The notes below the pieces were generated by a model that was not told the origin of the DNA, searched no databases, and saw nothing but the letters and a program-made list of their open reading frames with translations. From NCBI GenBank assembly GCA_009746045.1, contig RPFO01000310.1:936234-1000233 (forward strand): a stretch of DNA of 64,000 nucleotides, read 5' to 3'. The position numbers and the translations under genes are program-made. Origin of the DNA: Mesostigma viride. Lineage: Eukaryota > Streptophyta > Mesostigmatophyceae > Mesostigmatales > Mesostigmataceae. Every line of letters begins with the position of its first letter. Position 1 is the stretch's first letter. This document shows positions 54,075 to 64,000 of this stretch, in pieces.

Positions 54075-57000
54075 GCTATGAAGGATGCTTTTGCAGAGAT
54101 AGACTGGCCTGCCTGCCAGTTGAATCCTCAACCTGGCCTGCTCTCCAGCCTGGAGGGTAAAGTAATGATCATGCAAGGAACCTGGGCAGTTGCGCAGCTG
54201 GCCCATCGCATGGGGGTGGTGGTGAAGGGCAGCGCCTTGAATGCGGCGAGACTGGGCAAACAGCTCAAGCAAGAAGGTGAGCGCAGCAGGGAGCAGCTGG
54301 CCCAGGCCCAGGCACAAGAGGAAGTCATGCACCGCAAGCTGGCCCACCTTCGCCGGAACAGCACGGACGTGGCTGCGGCTAGGGACCGGGATGACGCGGT
54401 GCAGGCATATGCGAGCAGCCTTCAGGCTCTGCGTGAGACTTTGGAGAAGAAGGCAGGCCTGTCGGAGCAGCGACACAAGCAGCAGCTGACGCTTAAGGAA
54501 ACCATGGGTTTGTTTGACAACAGCCAAGAGACACTGCATGCTAGCGATGCGGGGAAAGGGCCTGAGCTAGACATGGAGGCAACCGGCCAGCTGGCGCTTG
54601 AGCAGCTGAGGGAGGTGGTGAAGGACTGCAATGATGAGCTGATGCCTGCAGCGGTGACTACACAGAAAGCAATGGAGCATTTGCAGGCCTGCTTGGAGAA
54701 ACAGGAAAGCATCGCCACGAAACTGCGGGGTCGGCTGGATGCTGCTGTCCAATCAGGGCAGCGGTTTGCAGCCTTGGTGCTTTCCCAGCTGAAGGCTGAG
54801 ACTCCCGAGGAGGATGGCAGACATGCGCGCAAGATGTCAGAGATAACGTCCTTGCGAGAGAAGGAAGTGCACAGGATGATGGCCCTGCGAGAGAGCATCC
54901 CAGGGACCCTGTCTCGCCTGGCGGCTGCCCAGCAGGAGAGTAGGCAGATCCAGCGACAGCTGAGGGATACTCGCAACCAAATAATAGACGCGGAGGAGGA
55001 TGGGCGCACAGGGCAGCTGCAGCAGATCAAGGAGAAGGAGAGGGCGCTGCTGGAGCAAGCCTCCCAGTTGGCCGCGGAGCAAGCCACACTGTCTGAGTCG
55101 TTGGCGGATGCCAAGCTGCAGCAGTGGTACCCGGACTTGCTGGCGCAGGAGGAGCGCATCCAGGAGCTGCACAAATTCTTACCTGCAGTGACCACCAGGG
55201 ACCTCATGGACAATGAGTGGAACCTGTCCAAGTTCCGCGATATTTCTGGAAAGCCGCTGATTTCAGGAAGTGTTGTATGGCGGGTGAGGCTGATGGAGGA
55301 CTGGCATGGGAGGCAGTGGGTGGTGAAAGCAATGGGGCCGGGGCCGGAGTTGCGGCGGGAGGTCAACCGGCTGAAGGCGTTGCAGCACCCCCTAGTGATC
55401 CCCCTGGAGCGGGTGTTCATTGACAACAACGTGGCCTACCTGCAGATGCCTTACTACAAGAACGGGAACCTGCGTGGCTGGGTTGACAGCATCGTGGGCG
55501 CCCAGAAGGGGGCAGCGAGCCTGACCACCCAGCAGGGTGCGCAGATCTGGGCCACGATGAAGCAGGTCTTCCAGGCGGTGGCCTTCCTCCACCGCAAGGG
55601 CATTGTGCACCGCGACCTCAAGCCGGAGAATGTGCTGCTGCAGGATGACGGCCAGATCGCGCTGTGTGACTTTGGGGTCAGCCACGATGTGCTGGCACAC
55701 CTGCAGACGACCAAGGCAACGCTGCCCGTGGGGGGATACACCGCGTGCTATGCCGCCCCGGAGGTGCTTGCGGGGAAGGGCGTGTCCGCAAGCAACCCGT
55801 ACGCCGAGGACCTGTGGTCCCTGGGGGTGATGCTGCTGGAGCTGGCAGGGACCCGGCTGTCTTGGAACCCGACGACCTCCCGCCTGGAGGATGAGCAGGG
55901 TCGCCCCATCAACACGGCCGACTTGCTGGTGGGCAAATCCAAGTGGCACCGCGATCTGATCACCCTGGCTGACTCCCTGCTTCAGAAGGACCCTGACGCG
56001 CGGCCCAGTGCTGACGTGGTCCTTGCCTGCGAGTTCTTCCAGCAAGACCCGTCCGCCAGCCAGGTGCAGCAGAACCGCCACCTACTGCTGCTGACCAGCC
56101 ACCTGGCGAAGCTGCGGCAGAGTCCTCAGGGTGGCGGGCGGCCCAAGACCCACGTGATGAGGTTGGACGTGCGCGAGGGGCCCGGCATGGTTGCTCCGGT
56201 GCTGGCGCTGTTTGCTCGGGAGGCCGGCGTCAAGCCCGAGGAGACCGTGGTCGGCGAACATGCGGGCGTGCGCATCCCTCTCTCCGAGGTGCTGCACAAC
56301 TTCTTTGAGGCGGTAGTGCTGCCCGCTGCCGGCCTGTTTGAGCAGGGCAAGGGGGATGGCGAGGATGCCAGTGGGTCTGGAGCGGCCTCCCAGGTGCGCG
56401 AAGGGGTGGCCTTCCTTCCCACCGTTTGCCAGGCGAGGGGCGCCAAGGCCACAAAGACCCACCGGCAGCGACTGCGCACTGTGGGCAAGATCTTGGCCAA
56501 GGCGGTGCTGCAGTGCATCCACGTGCCGGTGCAGTTTGGCAGCGCGCTCTTCTGTGCGCTGGTGGCCAAGGACGACCTCACGCAGTACAGCACGGCCGAC
56601 TGCCTGGAGATGCTGGCGGAGTTTGACCCCACCGACGCGCGCCGCATGCGCGTCACGCTGGCCATGAAGCACGGGGACGGCGAATCGGGGATCACCCTGG
56701 GGGCCCTCATGGGCGATGCCGGCGCGGACGAGACCCTCATGACGGATGCCAACAAGGACCTGCTCGTGTGCAAGGCGATCCACCACCGCCTGGTCCTGAC
56801 GCGGGCGGCCGAGCTCACAGAGGTGCGCACCGGCTTCCTGTGCCTCGACTGGGAGCCCCTGCTGGGTGTGCTGTCGCCGTTTGACCTGATGACCCTTTTC
56901 TTTGGGACGGACTACCTGGACGTCAGCCGCGTCAGCCAGGCGTTCCAGCTGGACACGGCCAGCTGGGAGGGCAGGGAGGTGCATGGGCAGCAGGCGTGGG

Positions 57001-57530
57001 AGTGGCTGCAACGCTTCCTGCACGAAGCCTCGGAGACGTCCCTGCGCCTGTTCAGCATATGCGCGCTGGGCGGCGCCAAGTCCTGGTGGTCGGGCATGTG
57101 TGCCGTGAAGAGGCTGACCTCTGCCAGCAACGGGGGCCTGCCGGAGTTCTCCCGTGAGTCGGGCTCCCTGTACCTCCCTCTCCCCGGTAACGAGGGCTGC
57201 CCCTCGTACGAGGCGTTCAGCGCGCGCATGTTTGCGGCGCTCAAGGTGCACGGGGACTACGGCCAGCGCACCGAGGCGCAGCGTGCCCAGAAGATGGGCA
57301 TGGAGGAGATGCAGGGTGTGGTGCGGGCGATGGCGGGGCAGGTGAGGGCGGGGGGCTGGTACCGCTGCCCCAACGGCCACCTGTACTGCATCACCGAGTG
57401 TGGCGGTGCCATGCAGGAGAGCACGTGTCCCACCTGCGGGAAAGGCATTGGCGGGAGCCACCACCGGTTGAGGGGTGACAATGCGAATGCTCTGGACGTG
57501 GATGGGGCGCAGAGACCTGCATGGAACTGA
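54075..57530 (+). CDS. Effector exon B: coiled coil, kinase, HECT-like, RZ zinc finger
   Basis: 1151 codons plus TGA, phase 0 from the acceptor ACCATGCAG. An upstream ATG at 54048 is in frame, but it lies before the acceptor and is not needed. It aligns end to end with effector exon A from its EIDW motif without net indels. Exon numbering: coiled coil about 57-367; kinase about 395-655 with Lys418, Glu429, HRD Asp514, DFG Asp532, APE Glu563; HECT-like about 694-1059; RZ finger with Cys1098, His1102, Cys1109, Cys1118, Cys1121 (CPNGH, ECGG, CPTC). The HECT catalytic TCFN motif is missing here as well, while Cys1042 in the GCPSYE motif is shared. Most amino-acid differences from A lie in the coiled coil and in a 31-residue segment over the kinase glycine loop. 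All kinase catalytic residues are present. Confidence 0.9.
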   Translation, partial: AMKDAFAEIDWPACQLNPQPGLLSSLEGKVMIMQGTWAVAQLAHRMGVVVKGSALNAARLGKQLKQEGERSREQLAQAQAQEEVMHRKLAHLRRNSTDVAAARDRDDAVQAYASSLQALRETLEKKAGLSEQRHKQQLTLKETMGLFDNSQETLHASDAGKGPELDMEATGQLALEQLREVVKDCNDELMPAAVTTQKAMEHLQACLEKQESIATKLRGRLDAAVQSGQRFAALVLSQLKAETPEEDGRHARKMSEITSLREKEVHRMMALRESIPGTLSRLAAAQQESRQIQRQLRDTRNQIIDAEEDGRTGQLQQIKEKERALLEQASQLAAEQATLSESLADAKLQQWYPDLLAQEERIQELHKFLPAVTTRDLMDNEWNLSKFRDISGKPLISGSVVWRVRLMEDWHGRQWVVKAMGPGPELRREVNRLKALQHPLVIPLERVFIDNNVAYLQMPYYKNGNLRGWVDSIVGAQKGAASLTTQQGAQIWATMKQVFQAVAFLHRKGIVHRDLKPENVLLQDDGQIALCDFGVSHDVLAHLQTTKATLPVGGYTACYAAPEVLAGKGVSASNPYAEDLWSLGVMLLELAGTRLSWNPTTSRLEDEQGRPINTADLLVGKSKWHRDLITLADSLLQKDPDARPSADVVLACEFFQQDPSASQVQQNRHLLLLTSHLAKLRQSPQGGGRPKTHVMRLDVREGPGMVAPVLALFAREAGVKPEETVVGEHAGVRIPLSEVLHNFFEAVVLPAAGLFEQGKGDGEDASGSGAASQVREGVAFLPTVCQARGAKATKTHRQRLRTVGKILAKAVLQCIHVPVQFGSALFCALVAKDDLTQYSTADCLEMLAEFDPTDARRMRVTLAMKHGDGESGITLGALMGDAGADETLMTDANKDLLVCKAIHHRLVLTRAAELTEVRTGFLCLDWEPLLGVLSPFDLMTLFFGTDYLDVSRVSQAFQLDTASWEGREVHGQQAWEWLQRFLHEASETSLRLFSICALGGAKSWWSGMCAVKRLTSASNGGLPEFSRESGSLYLPLPGNEGCPSYEAFSARMFAALKVHGDYGQRTEAQRAQKMGMEEMQGVVRAMAGQVRAGGWYRCPNGHLYCITECGGAMQESTCPTCGKGIGGSHHRLRGDNANALDVDGAQRPAWN

Positions 57531-58384
57531 GTGGGCGCTGCTAGTGCACGGCCTGCAGCCATTCCACTACTTGGGCTTTTGTGATGATGTCATCGCCTCG
57601 TTCTACTTGGATTCGAATGGGCCTGGCATGCTTAGCTTGAGCTGCAAACAGCAGTGCACATGGGTTACAATACAACGCGGACCATCCGCAGAGAAGGCCA
57701 GGTGCATCCTGCGCAAATTCAATGCGATGCTAAGCACACTGTTTGGTGTTGGCAGCTGATCTTCGGCAGTGCTGACAATGTTGGGGTGACATTTGCATGG
57801 TGACACGCTCTCCTCTTCCATGCATTCTTTGGTACAAAGCCAAGGGCTTGATCTGTCACACCTTATTTAGCCCTTGAAGTCTGCCTTGTACAACAGTGAA
57901 CATTATTTGCCTAGTTTGTCCTAGTTCGCCTGCACAACTGGCATGTGATTTTAGGTTTGGGGGGATCTGCTACTCTTGACTGTGATGCATTCAACTCGGT
58001 TAGGTGCATGGGCGTTTGGAATGATATCGCAACAGTTAGGTGCACGCTACCTGCTTGCAGACGGGCATGTAGAGTTTTTGACGGTTGTAGCTCGCTAGTT
58101 ATTTTCATACTGGTTGTCTCTTCGATACTGTTGAATGGAGCTACTGAATGGCATGCGTGCCAATCCTGAGGGCGTTTCATTGATAAGTTGGGGAAAGGAT
58201 GGCATTGAGAGCTAGAAGATTTTCAAGACAAAGTTTGGAGAAATGATCAATGGCAACATGGGAGAAAAATCTTCTTATATAAGAGGGAAGATACAAAAAC
58301 AATGCATGCATAATTGTAGTGACGAAAAGTGTGCAAATGGGACCTTGCCACATGATTCACGAAAAACCAACGCTGCCTGCCTAC
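57531..58384 (+). repeat. 3' flank of locus B, duplicate of locus A flank
   Basis: Aligns with 33840-34680. The nearly identical start suggests 3' UTR or recent duplication or conversion. Further along there are small insertions and deletions (for example the CATG run is only ATGCATGCATAA here). No separate gene is supported. Confidence 0.7.
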
Positions 58385-59080
58385 TCTTTTGTTTACTATG
58401 TAGTTCCACCACAAGAATGAACAGGTTCATGGTGAACAGGACACAACCTTGCCAACGGCCTGCCTGCTCTATTGTTTACTATGTATTTCCACCACAAGAA
58501 TAAACAGGTTCATGGTGACAGGACACAACCTTGCCAACGGCCTGCCTGCCTGCTCTATTGTTTACTATATAGTTCCACCAGAAGAATGAACAGGTTCATG
58601 GTGACAGGACACGACCTTGCCAACGGCCTGCCTGCCTGCCTGCTCTATTGTTTACTATGTAGTTCCACCACAAGAATAAACAGGTTCATGGTGACAGGAC
58701 ACAAACTTGCCAACGGCCTGCCTGCTTTATTGTTTACTATATAGTTCTATACCACAAGAATGAACAGGTTCATGGTGCAAGGACAGAACCTTGCCAACGG
58801 CCTGCCTGCCTGCTCTATTGTTTACTATATAGTTCCACCACAAGAATGAACAGGTTCATGGTGCCAGGACACAACCTTGCCAACGGCCTGCGCCTGCCTG
58901 CTCTATTGTTTACTATGTGTTTCCACCACAAGAATGAACAGGCTGATGGTGCCAGGACACAACCTTGCCAACGGCCTGCCTGCCTGCTCTATTGTTTACT
59001 ATATAGTTCCATCACAAGAATGAACAGGTTCATGGTGACAGCACACTACCTTGCCAATGGCCTGCCTGCTCTATTAAGGT
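58385..59080 (+). repeat. ~86-bp minisatellite (8 copies) in locus B 3' flank
   Basis: GTTTACTAT occurs at 58391, 58474, 58560, 58650, 58732, 58820, 58909 and 58994. Units contain TTCCACCACAAGAATGAACA, GGTTCATGGTGACAGGACAC and CCTTGCCAACGGCCTGCC, and vary in length through internal CCTG copies. Locus A has only one unit (34686-34760), so the array expanded after the duplication. Confidence 0.9.
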
Positions 59081-59127
59081 ACAACCAGGGCATGGCGTCT
59101 CATTTTTGTTCGATTCTGGGGCTAACT

Positions 59128-61295
59128 ATCACGAAAATGGCTGACGGCGGTATGGCTGACGGCGAAGCTCAGATCTTTTGCGTCTGAGCCCCAAATTCGG
59201 TCAGACCACTTGAATTCGATGCGCTTTTCTCAGACGCACACGCCAGTATAATCGGTTACGGCTGAAACGCAGTATTGCCAAAGTTACTCACGTGACAAGC
59301 AGCTATGACGACCAAAGCAAAACGGAGCTTGGACAAGGAGCTCGGCTCCCAGCCCAACCCACTCGCCATCGTCGTGGCCCAGCCGACTGGGCCCACAAAC
59401 CTACCGCCAGCAAACCCATCGCCAAGCGCCTCACCAGAGCCCAAGAAACCCTGCCATGCACGAAAACAAATGGAGCCACTACCTCCCAAGCCACGATTCC
59501 TTCTCTTTCAGCGCCTGGCTGGCCCTGACGCCGGACGAATGCGCTGCCATCGTCAAGTTCTTAGCAGCGGAAGGCAAGCTCATGGGGCACGGCGGGCCCA
59601 TCCACCTTGACGTGCTCACCCTGCGCCTCGCCATCCTGTGCAGCCACTTCCAGCTCACTGAAGCCGCCATCATCGCTCAGCTCCGCACCCCAGCCCAGCC
59701 TGCGCGGCCGACAGACACATCGGCTTCCTCCCTCTGCAAGGATGACATCCGAGCAGTGCTGGCCGAGAAGCACGAGGACCTGGCCGTTGGCCGAGAAGCT
59801 GACCTCGCTGAACACGACGCTCAACACGGTGGAGGCCCGGGTCTCCAATGTGGAAACCAAGGTCGTCCATTAGCTTCAACCCCAGTTCACGGCGCTGCAC
59901 ACCGCGGCGCAGGCATCTTATGCGCACGCGGCACTTGTCTCTTGCGTTAACCAGGTGGAGGGCAAGTGGCCAAGTGCGGCGTGCTCATGAAGAAGCTTGA
60001 AGCAATCACCGCCCACACCGAGGCCCTGGCCTCACAGGTCCCAAAGATAGCGGAGCAGATGGCCACCATCGCATCCCAGCCACCCCGGCTGGATGCTGCT
60101 GGTGCATGACCTCCCGCCCCTCTCTTATGCGGACCTGCTGCGGACAGCGACCGCCTCCACCACCGACGCCATCGCTATGAAACTCCAGGAGCTTGAAGAC
60201 CTCCGCCATGCAGGCCCAGCAACGGGAGGCCACCGACCGCGCCCGCCGCGACTGCCGGGTGGTGCTGCGTCGTTTCCCCCAGAAGCCAGGTGAGACGTCA
60301 ACCTCCCTTGCCGACAAGCTTATTAAGGACCAGCTCCTTACCCTCATCAGTGGGCCTGGTAGGTGAGGTAGAACTGCGTGGGTGCCACCGCCTTCCCCAC
60401 TCACGGGATAATAAGGCGGCTCCCCCACCAGTCCTGCTCACCTTCCCCTCCCGTGAGGACAAGCAGCGGTTCCTCTCTCGTCGCAAGCGGTTACACGACC
60501 TCACCTGGCCGCTGGACGACGACCTGACCCCCGCTCAGCAGCAGCAGCGACGCGACCTGTGGCCGGACTACCTCCGCCACAAGCAGGACCCCCAGAAGCC
60601 AAAGGTGTACTGGAGGGGCGGGGACCTGATGATCAACCACAAGATGTGGACGCCCCCAGCGGGCTAGAATAGCTTGCTTAAAAGCCCTAGCTTGTATCCA
60701 TTGGTAGTCACTGCCGCTATGGCAGCCATGCTTATAGATAGAATGTTTTTTTGCCATCTTGCCCGCACAGACCAGGTGAATACCGATGTGGGCCCTGCCG
60801 GGGGGCTTAATTAAGATAGGCCAACCAGGCAGACACCTCCTCCTATGGCACTGAGGGTCCCCTTGTCCCATCGCAACCCACTGGCAAACTTGCGCGCGCC
60901 GGGCACCGGCGCGGCGCGACCCGGACCTATGTGACACAACTGCTTGAAGATGCAGGGCTTCTGAGACTATCCGTACTCCGCGCCCGCATGATTGACAAGG
61001 AGAAATGGGCTGCCATCTGCGATAAGCACCTTCCTGAGGGGTATGCTCCTGTTTTCTCCCCACGGGCCCCGCGGCCCGTCGCTAGCCAGGGTAGAAGTCC
61101 GCCGGTGGAGGTTATTGGTCCTGTCAGAGGATAGCCGCTACAGTACCGCCTCGTTTGCCATTACAGTAGAGGACAGCTCGGATGAGGATTACATCCCCAT
61201 CTAGTGCTTAACGGTTGGGGGATGATGCAGATGATATTTGTTTAAACTTTTGTGTACTTATTTTTCTTATGAGATTAGCATAGTACTCCGTGAAA
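59128..61295 (+). mobile_element. Non-LTR retrotransposon remnant 1 (ORF1 plus ORF2 tail)
   Basis: Begins with ACGAAAATGGCTGACGGCGG and runs through a decayed ORF1 (59305-60667 in several frames) to a short ORF2-like C-terminal tail (60890-61130: TYVTQLLEDAGLL, DKEKWAAICDKHLP). ORF1 shows a coiled coil (TTLNTVEARVSNVETK region), an RRM-like strand (APPPVLLTFPSREDKQRF) and the L1-type C-terminal motif (DDDLTPAQQQQRRDLWP; YWRGGDLMINHKMW). Frameshifts near 59450, 59790 and 60340 disable it. There is no endonuclease or reverse transcriptase between ORF1 and the tail, so the copy is internally deleted. The 3' end is a short A-run at about 61291. Confidence 0.75.
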
Positions 61296-61299
61296 AAAA

Positions 61300-62990
61300 G
61301 TGACGAAAATGGTTGATGGCGGTATGGCTGACGGCGGAGCTCAGATCTTTTGCGTCTGAGCCCCAAATTCGGTCAGACCACTTGCATTCGATGCGCCTTT
61401 TTAAGACGCACACGCCAGTATAATCGGTTACGGCTGAAACGCAGTATTGCCAAGGTTACGCACGTGACCAGCTATGACGACTACCAAAGCAAAAAGAGGG
61501 CTGGAAAAGGAGCTGGCACAGCTTCCCAGCGCCCAGCCCAACCCTCTCGCCCTCGCCATTGTTCAGCCGACAGGCTTACCCGCCAAACCCTCGCCAAGCG
61601 CCTCGCCTGAACCCGAGAAACCATTCCACGATCGCCACAAATGGAGCCAATACTTGCCCGGCGACGGAAATATGTTCTCCCTCGTCGAGTGGCAGAGACT
61701 GTCGCCGCAGGAATGCGTCGAGGTTCTCGAGTTCCTCGTACAGGGACGGAAGCTCTTCGTGACCCTGAAGGGGGGGGCGGCTATCGACTACCGCGACACG
61801 TCCTGGCTCTACACCTTTGACGAACCAAGCCAACGCCTGTTTATCTTGACCAGCCACTACCAGCGCTGCGTCGGCGACATCACCCGAGCGATCAACGCCA
61901 GCCTCGCACAGCCGGCTGCCCCAATGATCGGCTCCCTCCCTCTGCAAGGATGACATCCGCGCAGTGCTGGAGGAGCACGTGACCTGGCCGCTGGCCAAGA
62001 AGCTGACATCGCTGAACACCACGCTCAACACGGTGGAAGCCCGGGTCTCCAACGTGGAAACCAAGGTCGTCCACAAGCTACAACCCCAGTTCACGGCGCT
62101 ACACACCGCGGCGCAGGCTTCGGAAACGCATGCTGCACTTGTCTCTCGCCTTCTTAACCAGGTGGAGGGCAAGTGTGGCGTGCTCCTGAAGAAGCTTGAG
62201 GCCATCACCGCCCACACCGAGGCCCTGGCCACACAGGTCCCCAAGATAGCGGAGCAGACGGCCACCATTGCATCCCAGCCACCCCGGCAGGATGCTGGCG
62301 ACCTCCCGCCGCTCTCCTACGCGGACCTGCTGCGGTCAGCGACCGCCTCCACCACCGACGCCATCGCCACAAAGCTCCAGGAGCTGGAGGACCACCGCCA
62401 GGCCCAGCAACGGGAGGTCACCGACCGCGCTCGCCGCGAGTGCCGAGTGGTGCTACGTCGCTTCCCCCAGAAGCCAGGTGAGACGTCAACCTCTCTTGCT
62501 GACGAGCTCAAGAACCAGCTTCTTACCCTCATGGGCCTGGTAGGTGAGGTAGAACTGCGTGGGCCGGTGCCACCGCCTTCCCCACTCACGGGACAAGGCG
62601 GCTCCCCCACCAGTCCTACTCACCTTCCCCTCCCCTGAGGATAAGCAGCGGTTCCTCTCTCGTCGCAAGCGGTTGCACGACCTCACCTGGACGCTGGATG
62701 ACGACCTCACCCCCGCTCAGCAACAGCAGCGACGCGACCTGTGGCCGGAATACCTCCGCCATAAGCAGGACCCCCAGAAGCCCAAGGTGTACTGGAGGGG
62801 CGGGGACCTGATGATCAACCACAAGATGTGGACGCCCCCAGCGGGCTAGAATTATCAATAGCCCTAGCTTGTAACCATTGGCGTCACTGCCGCTAAGGCA
62901 GCCCTGCCTAGAATGTTGCCTAGCTGTGCCAACACACCTAGTCACGTGCCGCCAACGCACGGTACACAACCAGCCATAGCCTTAGCCTAG
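61300..62990 (+). mobile_element. Non-LTR retrotransposon remnant 2 (ORF1 only)
   Basis: Head-to-tail second copy starting GACGAAAATGGTTGATGGCGG. ORF1 is better preserved: frame 1 at 61474-61953, frame 2 at about 61950-62570 (coiled coil, TTLNTVEARVSNVETKVV) and frame 3 at about 62560-62849 (VLLTFPSPEDKQRF; DDDLTPAQQQQRRDLWP). Two frameshifts separate them: one near 61935 and a 4-base CCGG insertion near 62563 relative to copy 1. No ORF2 follows. The 3' boundary is uncertain; similarity to copy 1 fades soon after CACTGCCGCTAAGGCAGCC at 62887. Confidence 0.75.
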
Positions 62991-63322
62991 TCCTAGTACA
63001 GCCATGCTACGCCCTGGCTATGTTCAGATTACTTGCCAACGCTCCTTGCTATGATATGCTCACATGGGTCTTATTGCACCCACAGACTGCCGGATCGTTA
63101 GCGTGTCCGTTTAGCTAGCGCGCCCGAATGCAGCTGGGGCATGCCTTTGGCATGAAGGAGACTGGGGGTCTCTGCCCTTTCTCCTGTAGTGCACACACAG
63201 GAATTAAATTAAAGCACTTCGGTGCTCCGTGACTCCCCAACGGGAGCACGAGTTTAATTAATTAATTAATTAGTAGTACTCCGTGGCATGCCCATGTGCA
63301 TGACGCTCAAGTACTTACTTAC

Positions 63323-63354
<32 letters not shown>
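62991..63354. other. Intergenic with AATT and ACTT microsatellites
   Basis: Contains AATTAATT repeats at about 63253-63272 and an ACTT run at about 63311-63356. A small hairpin-like segment, AGCACTTCGGTGCTCCGTGACTCCCCAACGGGAGCACG, lies at 63211-63248. No gene seen. Confidence 0.55.
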
Positions 63355-63356
<2 letters not shown>

Positions 63357-64000
63357 TAACCTGCGAATTGAAAAGACCTGGAACTGTACGCATGTTCGCC
63401 TCTGGTTACTGACACTATCTCAAGCACAGGCACGCGCAGACGAGGCGGACGCGTCAGATCGGTGAGCTGGCACCAAGCCCACCCAGCCCGGGCGCGTTAT
63501 CCCTGCATGGTCTCCCCCTGGCTTCGCCCGCCCAGGTCGTCACCATTGGACATTCCAGGACAGGCTCCGTACGTCGGGGCATGTGCTATCCCTGAGAAGA
63601 CAGGCGCGTGCCCGGGGGCATGGATGGATCTATTATTTATCTCTGGGGCCGGGCAGATGCATGATCCGCAAAGAGCGCTGGCAGAAGGTTGTGTTAGCCA
63701 CAGTCCCTAATTAAGTCCGTGGGGAAGCTGCGTGTGACGCGGATCGGCAAACAATGTGGGCCGTGGCACCTGCCCTTCAGCATGTACCAATGATGCACAA
63801 CATGTACATAGACAGTTTGACGCACGCTTTACCATCCATCCCACCCCACTCATGGAGGATTTATGCCCACGTGGCGCAGTCATGTGTTTTGATTAAATAT
63901 TATATCATCAGCCAACATGTTCTACAAAGGTCTAAAACCCAGCTGGGCCCAGCACCCCAGCATGTAGGATAACTTATGATTAGAAAGCGAAATAGAGGCA
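63355..64000. repeat. Intergenic duplicate, copy 2
   Basis: Second copy of 35405-36036, running off the right edge. It shows that the duplicated block continues beyond the effector gene and that a further repeat of the same layout (satellite, ANK array, effector) may follow outside the window. Confidence 0.75.

Overview
The window looks like part of a large, intron-rich eukaryotic nuclear genome. No bacterial operons, ribosome-binding sites or tRNA/rRNA genes were seen. Coding exons are short and phase-locked with GT(C/A)AGT donors and pyrimidine-CAG acceptors, the large exons are GC-rich with heavy CTG/GTG use, and most of the rest is intron, satellite and transposon debris. A green alga or another alga/protist would fit, but the species cannot be fixed from the sequence alone. 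Almost everything is read on the + strand. The window is dominated by two tandem, paralogous loci of one modular gene family. Locus A (about 2.3-33.8 kb) is a string of ankyrin (ANK) exons. Each is almost always exactly 99 bp, encodes one 33-residue ANK repeat, starts and ends in phase 0, and sits inside a repeated intron-exon unit of about 0.6-2 kb. Eighteen of these exons have an open frame and usable splice sites. Four are damaged and one has been lost. The array ends on a 3.5-kb terminal exon (30315-33839) that begins with a C-terminal ANK cap and continues through a coiled coil, a protein kinase domain with its catalytic residues, a HECT-type E3 ligase fold and an RZ-type zinc finger like those of RNF213 and ZNFX1. 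Locus B (about 41.6-57.5 kb) repeats the plan. It has six ANK exons, one cut in two by a small terminal-inverted-repeat transposon, a separate ANK-cap exon with a proline-rich linker (52106-52279), and a near-identical effector exon (54075-57530). The 3' flanks of the two loci are also duplicated (33840-34760 with 57531-58475, and 35405-36036 with 63355-64000), so the window shows a tandem duplication of a whole gene-sized block. Between and inside the loci lie satellites: an 88-bp repeat at 37.0-38.2 kb, an 82-bp repeat at 40.8-41.55 kb that amplifies an ANK-unit intron segment, 81-bp intron repeats at 10.4 and 11.1 kb, a GGCT microsatellite at 51.6-52.0 kb, and an about 86-bp repeat at 58.4-59.1 kb. 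Mobile elements are two head-to-tail non-LTR retrotransposon remnants with ORF1 but almost no ORF2 (59.1-63.0 kb), a broken tyrosine-recombinase fragment in an unrecognised decayed island (45.7-50.2 kb), a MITE-like insertion (43.5-43.9 kb) and an LTR-like direct-repeat pair (2.5-4.5 kb). If spliced end to end, locus A would give about 595 residues of ANK repeats joined to a 1174-residue kinase-HECT-RZ effector. The inferred role is a recognition module that is easily reshuffled, because every cassette is symmetric phase 0, coupled to phosphorylation and ubiquitin signalling. An innate-immune receptor is one attractive reading, but nothing in the sequence proves it. The first (start-codon) exon of either gene was not identified.
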